DNA of 64,000 bases from Cryptomeria japonica (lineage: Eukaryota > Streptophyta > Pinopsida > Cupressales > Cupressaceae): contig NC_081410.1 of NCBI RefSeq assembly GCF_030272615.1, positions 289,415,957 to 289,479,956 on the forward strand, given 5' to 3'. A program made the translations under genes and the position numbers. Numbering within the stretch: the first letter of the stretch is position 1; every line of letters begins with the position of its first letter. Of the stretch, positions 46,966-58,745 are shown in pieces. The notes beneath the pieces are model-generated. The model saw only the letters and a program-made list of their open reading frames with translations. It did not search any database and was not told where the DNA came from.

Positions 46966-49900
46966 ATGGCTAAGTTGCAGACCGGCGATGACCTTAAAGC
47001 ATTGGTTGCAGTTGCACTAACAAAACAACATGAAGAAATGATTGAGTAGTTCAAGCAAATGCTGGAAAGTCATGTGTCACAAGAAAACCCACCATTCACA
47101 GGGTATACGCCATTAAAGGTGCAAGTGAATTTTGATATACCCACATTTCAAGGAAAGATAGATGTAGATGTTGCTGATGATTGGGTTTGAAAACTAGAAA
47201 GGTATTTCTCTATCAATCAGTTCTCAGATGAAGAGAAAATAAATTTTGCGCTCCTCAAAGCTGAAAATCATGTGAAAGATTTGTGGGAAGCAGAGTTAGC
47301 ATCCAAGGCAGCAGAAAATGGCAGTACTTTTATTTTGGATCAAAAACCCACATGGGGAGAATTCATGGAGCACATAAAGGAGGAATATTTCCTATTGATA
47401 CATATGAACAAAAATATATGCAGTGGCAATTGCTTTGACAGAAGAAGGACCAAACTGTTCAGGAATATACTAATATGTTTCATGCCTTAGCAACAAAGCT
47501 TGGTAACAAATATTGTGAGAAGCATTGAGTTTTGAAATATTAGAGTGGACTCCACCGGTATATCCAAACCGACATGGAATTTCAAAAAATAGAGACTTTA
47601 CCTAGTAAATATAAATTTGCTACAAAATTGAGGAGAATTTCAAACAGAAAGGAAGGAGGGTAATTTCGCAAACAACATATGGAAGGGTGAAGGTGGCAAA
47701 ACTCCATGGAAACAAACCTCTAAGAAACCCTCTCCCAATTCACTAACAGAAAAGACATGGATTATGAAGAAGGCACAAGAGAACGGTATGTGGTGTGAAT
47801 TCCATAAGAGTCCCTCTCATAACACAAAAGATTGTAGAACCATTTAAAGCTTAATGATGGAGATGCATGAGGACAAGGTAGAACCTAAGGTGGTGGAAAC
47901 TTGCACAGAAGAAAGTCATGAACAAGTCATTGAGGCTGATCCATATGCAATGGTAGCTACTACAAAAATATTGCCCCGAGAGGATGAAGAGAGATTGTTC
48001 CATTCACAAATGTGGGTCGGAGGAAAAGCCCTACACTTTATTGTTGATAGCAGAAGTCAAAAGAACTTAATATCAACAAAGACTGTGAAGAGACCGAATC
48101 TAAAAACAACAACCCACCTGCAACCCTATTCAATGGGATGGGTAATTCAAGGGAGAGATATCCACGTGCAATAGCAGTGCTGCCTTTCATACTCCATAGA
48201 GCCTTTCAAAGATGAGGCAATTTGTGATGTGGCTCCTTTAGATGTTTGTGATGTTTTGTTGGGACAACCATATATGTACCAGCGACATGGTGTTTATGAG
48301 TCCAGGCCTCGCAGCGTGACAATCAACTTAGGTGAGCAGAAATACCGAATACCAGAGGTAAGCCCTGCTTACACTACCTCTTTGATTAGTGCCAAGCAAT
48401 GTATGAGGTTGGTTGCCAAAACGAGAACATTCATATTATTGATGATTCATTTTGAAGAAGAAAGGAAACTAGTTTATAACTCCCATGCCATCATAAACAC
48501 CACAACACTACAGAAAAGATCAATGGATCAAATTTTGACGAAATATGAAAATATTTTTAAGTTACCAACTAGGGTACCTACACACTGCCAAGTGAGACAC
48601 ACTATTGATTTGATACTAGGAACTCCATTACCTAATGAACCAGTTTGCCGTAGGTCAGTATTAGAGAATAATGAGATTAAGAGGCAAATAAAAGAATTGA
48701 TTGAGAAGGGACATATTCGTCCAAGTGCATCACCCTGTGGCAGCCCCATTGTTCTAGCAAAGAAAAAGGATGGAACCTGGAGACTTTGTATTGACTATAG
48801 GGCCTTGAATAAAATTTTAGTCAAAAATAGGTATCCACTCCCCCGGATAGATGACCTCTTGGACCAGCTTAGAGGGGCCCGATTCTTCACAAAAATTGAT
48901 TTAAAATCAGGGTACCATCAAGTACCAATTGAATCAACCGATGTGTGGAAGACAACTTTCAAATATAAAGAGGGATTGTTTGAATGGCTGGTGATGCCTT
49001 TTGGTCTAACAAATGATCTAGCGACATTCATGAGAATGATGAATGATATACTTAGACCATTCAATGATTCCTTCGTGGTGGTATATCTTGATGACATACT
49101 CATCTTCAGCAAAACTTGGGAGGAACATTTATAACATGTGGAAAAATTTCTCTCAACTTTACAAGATCATGGGGTTTATGCAAACAAAGAAAAGTGCTCC
49201 TTCGGTATGCAGAGTATCAGATACTTAGGATATGTTATTGACAATGAGGATGTCCATTTTGATCTGGAGAAGATACAAGTGATTAAGGACTGGCCGCTTC
49301 CTAGAAATCTCACAGAGTTACGAAGTTTTCTTGGGTTGGTAAACTTTTATCATAGTTTTGTGTTGGGATTTTCACATTTGTCTTGGCCTCTAAATCAGTC
49401 CATGTGGGGGGGGGGGGGGGGGCAAAGCAAAGTTTAAATGGACAGGTGCTCAACAAGAAGCATTTGAGGGGCTAAAATGAAGGTTATGTTCTTCACTAGT
49501 TTTGTCTCTTCCTGACCTACAACAGTCATTTGAAATACAAACAGATGCATCAGAATATGCTCTAGGAGCATTCCTCATGCAACATGATCATCCAGTTGCA
49601 TATCACAGTCAGATGTTTTCTGATACAGTGTGTTAGTATGGCACTTATGACAAGGAACTGTATGTTATTGTTCAAGCCTATAAGCAGTGGAACATTACAT
49701 TATGGGTAAGGAGACTTTTATCCACATAGATCACGAACCTCTTCAATTTTTGAAAACACAAGGGAAGTTGCAGAATGATCGACATCAATGATGCTCAACA
49801 TATATTCAACAATTTGACCTCAATATTTGTCACAAGAAGGGAAGCACTAACAAAGTACCAGACTATTTGAACATGCCTCCAATTGCAGCCATAAGTATGG

Positions 49901-51409
49901 TTTTGAAGTCATGTGGTCATCAAACTGAAGCCTGGGCTTGCTTGTATGAGAACGATGTTGAATTTGCAGATGTTTATAATCAATTGGTGAAGGGACATCA
50001 TGTGAATGACTTTTATTTGCAGCATAGAATGCTTTGTGACCTTGGCCAAATCTATGTGCCCAATGCAGAATGCAAAAAGTTGATATGGGAAGCTCACTAT
50101 AGTAAGGTTGTTGGTCATCTTTGTATAGATAAGACTACTTCTATACTTCAGAGGTATTTCTATTGACCAAAGTTGTGAAATGATATTATTTCATATATTC
50201 AAGCTTCTATCGCATGTGCTATTGCTAACCTGCCATTCGTAAACTTGGGTTGTATTCACCACTTCCTGTTCCTGAAAAACGTTGGCATTCAGTTTCTATG
50301 GACTTTATGTTTGGTCTTCCTACCACCAAAAGAGGCCATGATTATGTGTATGTTGTGGTAGATAGGTTCTCAAAAATGGCAGTAATAGTGGCATGTAAAA
50401 AAATAATTTCTGCAAAGGACGCTACAAAGCTCTTCTTTGAATACATTTGGGTTCATTTTTGTCTGTCGAATACCATTATCTCGGATAGGGACAATAGGTT
50501 TCTTATTAAGTTCTGGTCTACACTATGGGAAAAGATGGACACAAAATTAACAAAGTCTACTACTTTCCACCCTCAAACAGATGGCCAAATAGAGGTAGTG
50601 AATCAGATGATCATACACATCCTACGAATGTACCACTCAAAACATCCCTACATGTGGGATGAAAGTCTTCCATATGTTCAACATAGCTACAATAGGGCAA
50701 TTCACAGTTCAACTGGCCACAACCCATTTGAGGTTTGTCTTGGTTATTAGCCATTTGCACCCATGGATGTTGCCATACCACTTATTCAACCTGATCTGGT
50801 TCCATGTGTTGGTAAGGAGGAAGATAAGGCAGCCCATTTCATTGATAGAATTCATCATCTGCAACAACAAGTTCCTGAAATCTTGGAGCACACCAATAAG
50901 AAATATAAGGAGAGACATGATGAGCATCGTACTCCTCATAATTTTCAAGTTGGGGACAAGGTGTGGTTGCATATCCAAAAGGAATGATTGCAGGGTGCCA
51001 ATAGGAAGCTTCTTCCTCTATGTTATAGGTCATACACAATCATCAAGCAAGTTGGTGATAATGCTTTGGAGCTTAATTTACCTCCATTTCTGGGTCTTCA
51101 TCCAGTCTTCAATGTGGAACTCTTGAAGCCATATTTTCCTCCACTATTAGATGTTGCAGATGTGCTAGAAACAATCTCCACTATAGAATTGAAATCAAAT
51201 GCAACTACCCCATTCCAATGTGATCAGATTGTGGACACCATGGTGAAAACACTCAAACAACAGCAAATTCACTTGTACAAAGTGGTTCGAGCAGGGCAGA
51301 TTGCTCAACAAGGAAAGTGGTTTACCAATTAGCAGCTTCAAGAATGTTTTCCTAATCTCATTTAGAGTGTTGATGCAATGGGGCCCATTGCTTTCCAAGA
51401 GGGAAGTAA
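46966..51409 (+). pseudogene. Element B gag-pol
   Basis: Gag starts at ATG 46966; a TAG follows at 47047-47049 and a TGA near 47188. The CEFHKSPSHNTKDC motif is near 47796. Protease has the same IVDSRSQKN as A (about 48040). RT is open from 48229 to 49134 with YLDD intact near 49084. RNase H carries a TGA at 49789-49791, integrase a TGA at 50176-50178 and at 50985-50987; all three match stops at the same codons in A. A one-base deletion near 50230 shifts the frame between the integrase zinc domain and core. A run of 17 G lies at 49406-49422. The C-terminal block (FLGLHPVFNVELLKPYF, then QGKWFTN) is a plausible degenerate chromodomain position, but I cannot show a chromodomain. Confidence 0.85.
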
Positions 51410-51924
51410 TGATCAGAAGCAAATCCGAAATAGTGGAAAAATATTTTTTATATTTTTTTTAGTTTTTCTAGACGTTAGTAATTGGCATTTTTGAAGGCCT
51501 TCGGGGCATTTTTAGCCCTTGAAAGTTTGACCTATCCTTTAGAACTTTGCCAAAGGTAAGTTCTTTCAAGTCTTCACCTCTAACTCTTGGAGACCTTTCC
51601 AATGAGTTAAACGGCTCGTAATTTCGAGTCCTGTGCAGAAAGTTATGCCTAGTTAAAGTTAGGACAAAATTTTATATAGTTTTTTGAAATTTTCACAATT
51701 TTAGATTTTATTATGAATAAACAAGATGTGACTGTTGGGTTTCAATTTTAAGGAGTTGTTTGTGACCCTTGGAATTCCTTAGACTGATATATGTTGGATT
51801 TTCGAATTGAATATAACACTTTTTGGCTTGCTTCAATTCTATGCTTTCTTGTTCACGTAAACAAAATTTACAATACCGCGGGTTCTCACTCAGGTGTTGT
51901 CATCCGAATCCATAATTCGGATCA
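51410..51924 (+). repeat. LTR 3 of tandem gypsy array (515 bp)
   Basis: Starts TGATCAGAAGC, ends CATAATTCGGATCA; directly followed by CCCAC (51925-51929), the right target-site duplication, and by the continuation of the interrupted dispersed repeat. Confidence 0.95.
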
Positions 51925-52020
51925 CCCACCAATGATGTGGAGACATGTTTCCATTTTGTGGTTGATGGAAAGCTTGTACACGGCTAACATTTGTCGATTG
52001 CTCTGACGGTCACGACACGC
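51925..52020 (+). repeat. Dispersed repeat, subfamily 1, copy 3, right part
   Basis: CCCACCAATGATGTGGAGAC, then CATGTTTCCATTTTGTGGTT and ACGGCTAACATTTGTCG, matching the part after CCCACC in the copy at 32560-32775. It completes the copy begun at 39676. Confidence 0.8.
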
Positions 52021-52134
52021 TTACACGTGTGAATAAATTTTGAAATGTCGGGCGAAAACCAAAAAAAGGCTCAATAACCTGACAAGTTCATATTTTTTCC
52101 CAAATTTTTGACAGATGACTTATTTGGTGAGAGA

Positions 52135-52290
52135 GGGATGTGTCTATTCTAGCTCCAAAATGGACCTGTACCAGCAACATGCATCAACATACATGTCCAA
52201 GGCATTCATACCATGCCAACTTGTCGTGGCACCCAGACCCACAGTATGTGATGTGACGTTACCTATGGAGTTTGCCGAGTTGTCAGTTTC
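52135..52290 (+). repeat. Dispersed repeat, related copy 4
   Basis: Starts with GTCTATTCTAGCTCCAAA, then ATGGACCTGTACCAGCAA, and later CACCCAGACCCACAGTATG. It shares the head and part of the body order with copy 1 at 18127. 52291-52740 shows no recognised feature. Confidence 0.5.
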
Positions 52291-52740
52291 ACTCCTCAGG
52301 GCCCACACGAAATTGCATGGACATGTTGGAAGACGGCCACAACTAGCTTCATGGTTACCAATGGTTTATTATGCATAAGACGCACATTAAAAGCAAGTGA
52401 ATGAAGAAACCACATTCAGATGACATCCCAATGTGAAAAAGAGGGCACAAGCTCCAAAAATTGGTACGTTCGCTAGAGAAAAGACTAACATGGTATGATT
52501 TGATGTACCTAACACAAGAAAAGTCAGACTAACATGTGAATGAAATGATGATAAGAAGGTTGTGGCGTAATGGGCAAGTAAAGCCAGTTTGATAGAGGCG
52601 ATAGAGCAGGTTTATTCTAGAGGAGTGGATTTCATCACTAGTTTAGAAGGGGAAGAATCGGGGCTCACATAAGGGATTTGCTACAACAACCGCAGTGGGC
52701 AAGGGTAAGTGTGTTGGTTCATTTTTTTTTTGCAACTCTC

Positions 52741-53111
52741 ATCCTCGCCATTTAAATTCGCCGCATAACTCTGAAACTCGTTGGTCATGGGGTTGGCGTC
52801 CTTCCCATAGGTGGTAAATCTGTTCTAAATCACATTGGACTACTCAATGTAGCTTTTGAAGTTTTGTATCAATCCATTTCTCTCACTACCATAGTTTTTG
52901 AAATGATGATCGAGAATGTTGGTTTGCAAGCCGTAATTTGAGAAATTGTTACTGTCGTCGCCAGATCCGCTTCCATAAGTGGCAAAGCTCTCATTTTCTA
53001 GATCAGTATTGGAAGCGTAGTTTTTGAAGATCTGTGACCCGCTATTGGAGTTACGACCGTAGCCTCCGGAGCCATCTGCAACAACGTTGCCATTGTCAGA
53101 GTAATTTTATA
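52741..53111 (-). pseudogene. FxxY-repeat fragment of a polygalacturonase-1 beta-subunit / BURP-type gene
   Basis: Read on the minus strand the segment encodes successive 14-17-residue units with the FxxYxxxxN pattern: FKNYASNTD, FATYGSGSG, FSNYGLQTN, FKNYGSERN, FKSYIE, FTTYGKDAN, FQSYAANLN. This repeat is characteristic of the non-catalytic beta subunit of polygalacturonase 1, a secreted cell-wall protein that ends in a BURP domain. No signal peptide and no BURP domain are found here. Two in-frame TAG codons interrupt the last third, and the frame ends in an A-rich run. It is a broken piece of a host gene, possibly carried by a transposon. Family assignment is firm because of the regular aromatic spacing. 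Confidence 0.8.
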
Positions 53112-53445
53112 GCATGTTAGGTATGTTGAAATCTGGCTACATAACTCAAATGTTTTTTATTTCTTGTTATGCACATTGAGGTTAGTTTATCGTTTGTGTG
53201 ATATGGTTTGGATTTTATGTTTAAAATCACTATGGTTTTTATTTTTAGTTTGAAGTTATTACAGTTAGTTTATATTGCTTGATATAATACGGCTTGGAGC
53301 TATACACACATAGGTCAGTTGATATAATATGACTATACACACAAAGTTCACATTAGGGTTAGACACATCAGATAGGATCTATACACACACAGGTTGCTTA
53401 ATATATTATGACTATACACACACAGGTTGCATTAGGGTTAGACAT
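53112..53445. other. Region with short ACACACA-type repeats
   Basis: CTATACACACA recurs at about 53300, 53332, 53378 and 53413, with TTGATATAATATGACTA-like words between: a loose ~40-bp repetition. No gene. Confidence 0.5.
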
Positions 53446-53450
53446 GTCGT

Positions 53451-53640
53451 GAGACGCGTCTATTCTGGCTCCAAAAAAACTTACGATGCAACTAACACGC
53501 GATGTTACTCCCACCTTTTGAACCATAGATTTTTGATTGGATGGCTGAGATTGCACTAGGGTTAGAAGCCGCGTTAGGTTTTTGATTGGTCGTATTAGGG
53601 TTAGAAGCCACAAAAATAGGTCGCATTAGTTATAATCTTT
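53451..53640 (+). repeat. Dispersed repeat, subfamily 2, copy 1
   Basis: Head GTCTATTCTGGCTCCAAA, about 20 bp, then ACTAACACGCGATGTTACTC (dyad variant), then ACCATAGATTTTTGATTGGA and GGCTGAGATT. The same order is found at 56151, and the part after the head is repeated at 53771-53860. Confidence 0.7.
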
Positions 53641-53770
53641 GTTTTGCTGGTTAACATGTTGGGCTTATCCGCGAAGTAGTGAAATGGTGAAAGTCGTAAC
53701 CAACTGTGTCTATTCACGTGAAACTGCAAAAGTGCTTAAAACTATGTGTTAGTCACAATGGTGAATAGGT

Positions 53771-53860
53771 AGGACTAACATGCGATGTTAGTCCCATCTT
53801 TTTTACCATAGATTTTCAATTGGACGACTGAGATTGGGTTAGAAGTCATTAGGGTTAGAA
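53771..53860 (+). repeat. Dispersed repeat, subfamily 2, headless copy
   Basis: GACTAACATGCGATGTTAGTC (perfect 8-bp dyad, 5-nt spacer), then TACCATAGATTTTCAATTGG and GACTGAGATTGGG. Matches the second half of 53451-53640 at a distance of about 270 bp. Confidence 0.65.
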
Positions 53861-54059
53861 GCCGCATTAGATTTTTGATTGGTTGCGTTAGGGTTAGAAG
53901 CCATGAAAAACAGGCCGTGTTAGTTATAATTATTGTTTCGTGGGTTAACAGATTGGGCTTAATCCACAAAGTAGCGAAATGGCAAAAGTCGCAACTGATT
54001 GTGTCTATTCATGTGAAACTACGAAAGCGCTTAAAACTATGTGTTATTCACAATCGTCA

Positions 54060-54895
54060 TCCAGTTGGTGAATAGATGGTTTGACCCGTGAAGTCGTGAA
54101 ATTGTGAAAGTGCATAACAACCCATGTTAGTCGCAATTGCGGTGGTAGAGAATGTGTTTAACAGGTCAGGCACGAAACTCTAAAAGCACCTAACATGTTG
54201 TGTTAGTCGATATCGTCATCTCACGGGTCAATAGATGGTATAGATCTGTGAAGTTGCAAAATTGCGAAAGCACCTGACACACCGTGTTAGTCGCAATCTC
54301 CATTTGTGCGGTGGTAGAGAATGCGTTTAAAAGGTCACGTGTGAAAGTCCAAGAGCACCTAAAATGTCATTTTAGTCAATAACGTCATCTCATGGGTCAA
54401 TAGATGGTATTGACTTGCAAAGTTGTGAAATTGCAAAAGCACCTAACACGCTATGTTAGTCGTAATCATTGTTTCACTATAGTAGAGAGTGCATTTAAAA
54501 GGTCATGCATTAAACTGCGAATGAGGACAACACGACATTTTAGTTGCCATCGTTGTCTCATGGATCAACAAATGTTATTAACTCGTGAAGTAGAAATTTT
54601 TTGAAAGAGTACACACATCATATTAGTCGCAATCGTTGCTTCGCGATAATAAAGAATGCATTTAATAGCTCATGCATGAAAGTGTGAAATAACCTAACAT
54701 GGTGTGTTAATCGCAATTGTTGTCTCGCGGGTCAACAAATGGCATTGACCCATGAAGTTGCAAAATTGCGAAAGCGTATTACATGCAGTGTTAGTCTTCC
54801 TCGATGCTTCACGGTAGTAGAGAATGCATTGAATAGGTCATGCACGAAATTGCAAAAGTGCATAACACGTCGTGTTAGTCAATATCGCAATCGGC
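54060..54895 (+). repeat. ~169-bp tandem repeat made of two dyad half-units
   Basis: The landmark GGTAGAGAATG or its variants recurs at about 54143, 54313, 54483, 54650 and 54817, i.e. every 166-170 bp. Each unit has two half-units of about 84 bp. One contains GGTCAATAGATGGTATTGAC and one GGTAGAGAATGCGTTTAA, and each is followed by a TAACACG...GTGTTAGTC dyad. About 4.5 units are present, diverged by substitutions. The dyad and half-unit length equal those of the 84-bp repeat at 18.5-30.8 kb; the rest of the sequence differs. Confidence 0.8.
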
Positions 54896-56150
54896 TTAAT
54901 GAAATTAAGTTTTCTACTAGTTGTGTGCATAGGATGAATCCAAGGTCTTCATAGGAGAATATTATATGTTAGGGTATAGGGGACATGGATAGGTGTAAGT
55001 AAAATATTGAGACCTACCTTAATAGGCAAGGTTATTGTACCTAGCGATTATCTACCAACATTATCAAAGCCACAAATAGATAGAGAATAAGGTTGAATAA
55101 TATAATTATCCACAATGATTTTACACTTACAACTCGCCAGCTAAACAAATTCAATCATATTTGATGTTAAACTGTCAGTTGCAAAAACTTATTCGTGCAT
55201 TTGAGCAAAAACTCCTTTAAGAGATAATACAATATATGAAAAGGCCATTGATATTGATACTATTTATGAAAAAAAAATTCAAGGCACTAATCAAATTTCG
55301 TTCTTTCGTACATGGCAAACATGCAAGCTGTGGATTTGAAAGTTAAAAAGTAAAAGACATCTTATTCAATACAATACATGCAACATTATTTCCATTTTGT
55401 TTTCACGTGTGTACAAAGTTTCAGTTAAGTGAGATGGCATAAGAAGCATCTCGAACTTAAACAAATGTTTCTTTAGATAAATTGCCTTATTCTATAGTTG
55501 TATCTTAATTTATTTATCTATGACAAACCAACTCCATATGATTACACATGATGAGAAGCTTGCAATTCAAAGAGCGCGAATCTAAAAGAGTTAAAAAAAT
55601 CTCCATTTGTACTTAAGTTCCATCATGAAAATAATTTCTTTATGTTGTCTTGATCTTTTACTGATATTCGATTACCTTGGGCATAAACGTATCATTCGGT
55701 CTAAGAAATTAATTCTGTAGTTTTGGTACATGAATTGGACTTTGCTCCAAACCATTTTTAAATTTGGGCATAAACGTATCATTCATTTTTACTAATTTTA
55801 TCATTTACTTAATCAAGTTGTCATTGAAAGTATTGATAATCTATGATTTTTCCACATATACAGTATTTCACAAAGAAGTTCTTTGAATACGTCAACACAT
55901 ATTATCTATTTTTCATATTTGTATCAATAGCTATAAGTTGTACCATTTACAAATATAAATACCATATGCTCTTCATTTAAGTTGTGCCAATAGCTATAAG
56001 TTTTTCTCTTTGAATGTACACATTTTCATATTTAATATAAAATATAATTTTACCAGTCAAAAAAAATTTGTTGACAACAAGTTATACTCTTAGCGTCCCT
56101 TTTTTTGATCGTATGTGCATGAAATTGTTCTATAACAAATTTGAGCGTCT
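54896..56150. other. AT-rich intergenic sequence
   Basis: No gene or element recognised. One short phrase, GGGCATAAACGTATCATTC, is present twice (about 55678 and 55767), suggesting a small local duplication. Confidence 0.5.
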
Positions 56151-56330
56151 ATTTTGGCTCCAAAATGAAACAACACTACAATACGAGTAACACGCAAATT
56201 AGTAGCATGTTTTACATCACAGATCTTGCACTCAATGGCTAGGATTGACTAACAGGATATTTGAAACATGCGAGTAACCTAGGTGTTAGCAATTTTTTCT
56301 GACTAACCTACTCAGCTATTTAATTCGTAC
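56151..56330 (+). repeat. Dispersed repeat, subfamily 2, copy 2
   Basis: GCGTCTATTTTGGCTCCAAA, then GAGTAACACGCAAATTAGTA (weakened dyad), then CACTCAATGGCTAGGATTGA in the position of the GGCTGAGATT part of copy 1. Confidence 0.6.
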
Positions 56331-56915
56331 AACGTGTTATTGAGAACAATTAATAGCCACAATGTATAACGTGCGAGTAATCTGCGTGTTATGCAAACCA
56401 TACTGTGGTTTTGGGGTCAAAATAGTGTTTCAACACTATGTACCCATCCAAACTTAATCAGGACTACTGTATCTCTATGATGTTTGAACACCTCGAACAC
56501 TTTGCATGCATAACTCATTTATGAATGGTTTGGTTTTTATCATGAGTACAATGATTTCAACATCAAAGTCGAATATGATTTTGAGATGAATTTGCTTTTG
56601 ATTGTATGTGTATGAATAAATCATTTCAATATGATTCTAAGATGTCGTTGACTAGCTATGGTTGTTTACTATTGATAATGTCTCTATGTCTGTGACAATG
56701 TACCCTACTTTTTGTAAACCCTGCTCTGTGTGCGAAGTGGTATGTAATTCGGCAAGATTGTCTGATGTGTACAGGACTAGGATGGGAAAACATCGAAAAT
56801 GGCAAGACATTATGGAATTGAAAATTCAAGATGGTGATGAAGGTTTTCGTCATTTGTTTTTAAGGTATTCAGTGGACGCCAATTTGTGTCAAAAATGATT
56901 CTACGATAGACCTAT

Positions 56916-57254
56916 GTGCAACGATTCCACTTGGTAGATTGGATGCATTCATCACTGGGGAATCGTTGCATGAAGGAGTTGAAACCAAATTTGTTTGAAA
57001 GAAACACACTAAAGATGATAGTATTGTGCAGAACACACATACAACCGGTTAGTACATACATTCTTTCCTATTCTTTATCGTCATTTAATGACATTATGAC
57101 TCTTGCTGATAATATGACAGCTATTTTTGAAGGTATTGGTGTCCATGTGGACCAGAAGACAATAGGAATAAGTCGTTGGCTAAGAAGCGAGATCAAACAT
57201 ATTAGAAAAAATGAGGTTGTACATGCCACTTCATTGTTAAGGTGTTATATGTGA
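56916..57254 (+). CDS. Hypothetical 112-codon ORF next to an LTR
   Basis: Open frame with moderately protein-like composition, ending three bases into the LTR that begins at 57252. No recognised domain, and no credible start context. It may be an exon of a host gene truncated by the insertion, or chance. The preceding 56331-56915 shows no recognised feature. Confidence 0.15.
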   Translation: MQRFHLVDWMHSSLGNRCMKELKPNLFERNTLKMIVLCRTHIQPVSTYILSYSLSSFNDIMTLADNMTAIFEGIGVHVDQKTIGISRWLRSEIKHIRKNEVVHATSLLRCYM

Positions 57255-58444
57255 TAAATACTAAGAAGGGGAGGGGGTAAATTAGTATACCAGAAAATAC
57301 TGAACTTAAACACTTTAACAGTTTAGCAGTAAACTGGTATAATAGTTTAACTAACAAACCAGTGAACACAAATGCAAACCAAACAACAAATAAGACATTC
57401 AACCACAGAAGCACAATCACCATAACACAAGATATTTTGACGTGGAAACCCAAATAGGAAAAACCATGGTGAGATGAAACTCACAAGTAACTATCTGCAT
57501 AATAGTAACCAGACCGGTTAAGGTCATACAATGTTCTTTACCAGAAATGATCTTGTTAGGAATCTCAATCTTTGTTAGGAGATAAGTCTGATTAAAGACT
57601 ACCTTGTGAGAGGATTTCAGATCCACAGATGTGAACCACCTTGTTAGAGGATTTACAAAGGCTTTTCTAGGCCTACTCGGTTAAGGGTTTTATATTTGTC
57701 GAAGATGTGAGTAATCAACAAGTGAATGATCTAGCAAATAGCATAGTCTGCTTGGTTAGATCCATGATAGCTCATTGCTAATGCATTTTAGCATTACTCC
57801 AGTCTTTAGTAAATCCACACTCTGTTATAGCACATAAACTTGATCTTCTCTTCTAAGATCACACAAACAAAAACTCACCAATCACCACAAACCCTAATAG
57901 CTGCCACACCTAAAACCCTAGACATGATGTCCTTAAAAAAGGAATCTGATTTCATGTCGGTCCAATAGGATTATATTGCAAGTTCCTAGGTTCATTGCAT
58001 CTAGACACATTTGATAACACAACACAAATCACCATCAAAGTGTCAGTGGATGGTAACTCATCACATAAATACCGGTTGGTAACTCATCACAGAGTATTAC
58101 CAGTTCATACAATTTTACCGATTACCAGTTGGTACCTCATCACAGAGTAATACCGGTTCAAACATTAAACTGATTACCGGTTGTCCAAAAATGAAGACTG
58201 GGAAAAAGATAACTACCGCTTCAGTTTCTTCGCTCCTCTTGAGATCCTCGAACCGTTTGAGGTCTCCATACCGCTTGAGATTGGTAAACACTTTCTGCAA
58301 AACACCGATAGCCTATAGACTATAAGTCAATACCGGTTTGGAACAAATACTAGTTGAGCATAACTTATACATATAAAAAGTGATCTCAAAGCAAGTGTGT
58401 GTCCATCAATGACAATCACAACATAAACATAAAAAATGCCAACA
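57252..58444 (-). repeat. 3' LTR of the pol-less element (1193 bp)
   Basis: Plus-strand ends TGATAAATACTAAG and AAAATGCCAACA, i.e. TG...CA. Its first ~280 bp align to 63722-64000 with scattered substitutions, identifying the LTR pair. ACCGGTT-containing words are repeated several times between 58070 and 58330. Confidence 0.85.
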
Positions 58445-58456
58445 ATCTCCCCCTTT
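58445..58456 (-). promoter_or_regulatory. Polypurine tract of the pol-less element
   Basis: AAAGGGGGAGAT directly upstream of the 3' LTR on the element strand; the expected primer for plus-strand DNA synthesis. Confidence 0.75.
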
Positions 58457-58745
58457 GGCATTGATGGCAACACTTAGGAAAATTTTGACATCTAAGTGTT
58501 TTACAACAAAAATATACCATAATCAAAAATACTCCCCCTAAGCATATACACTACCCCTTTTGTAGAAAATAGAATGTATACTACTCCCTTATAGAGATAA
58601 ACATGAAAGTATACATAGCATGCATAAAAATTTTGAATACAAAATATACTAAATTTTGAATACAAAATACTACTCCCCCTTTGCCAACAATGACAAAGTG
58701 CAGCTAAATAACCCCTATGTCCATTAGCATTAAAATAATAAGAGT

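Larger units (their letters stand above)
46329..51924 (+). mobile_element. Gypsy element B of the tandem array (LTR2-internal-LTR3)
   Basis: Internal region 46846-51409 (4564 bp), collinear with A. No large insertion. The polypurine stretch AAGAGGGAAG precedes LTR 3. PBS at 46847-46858. Confidence 0.9.
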
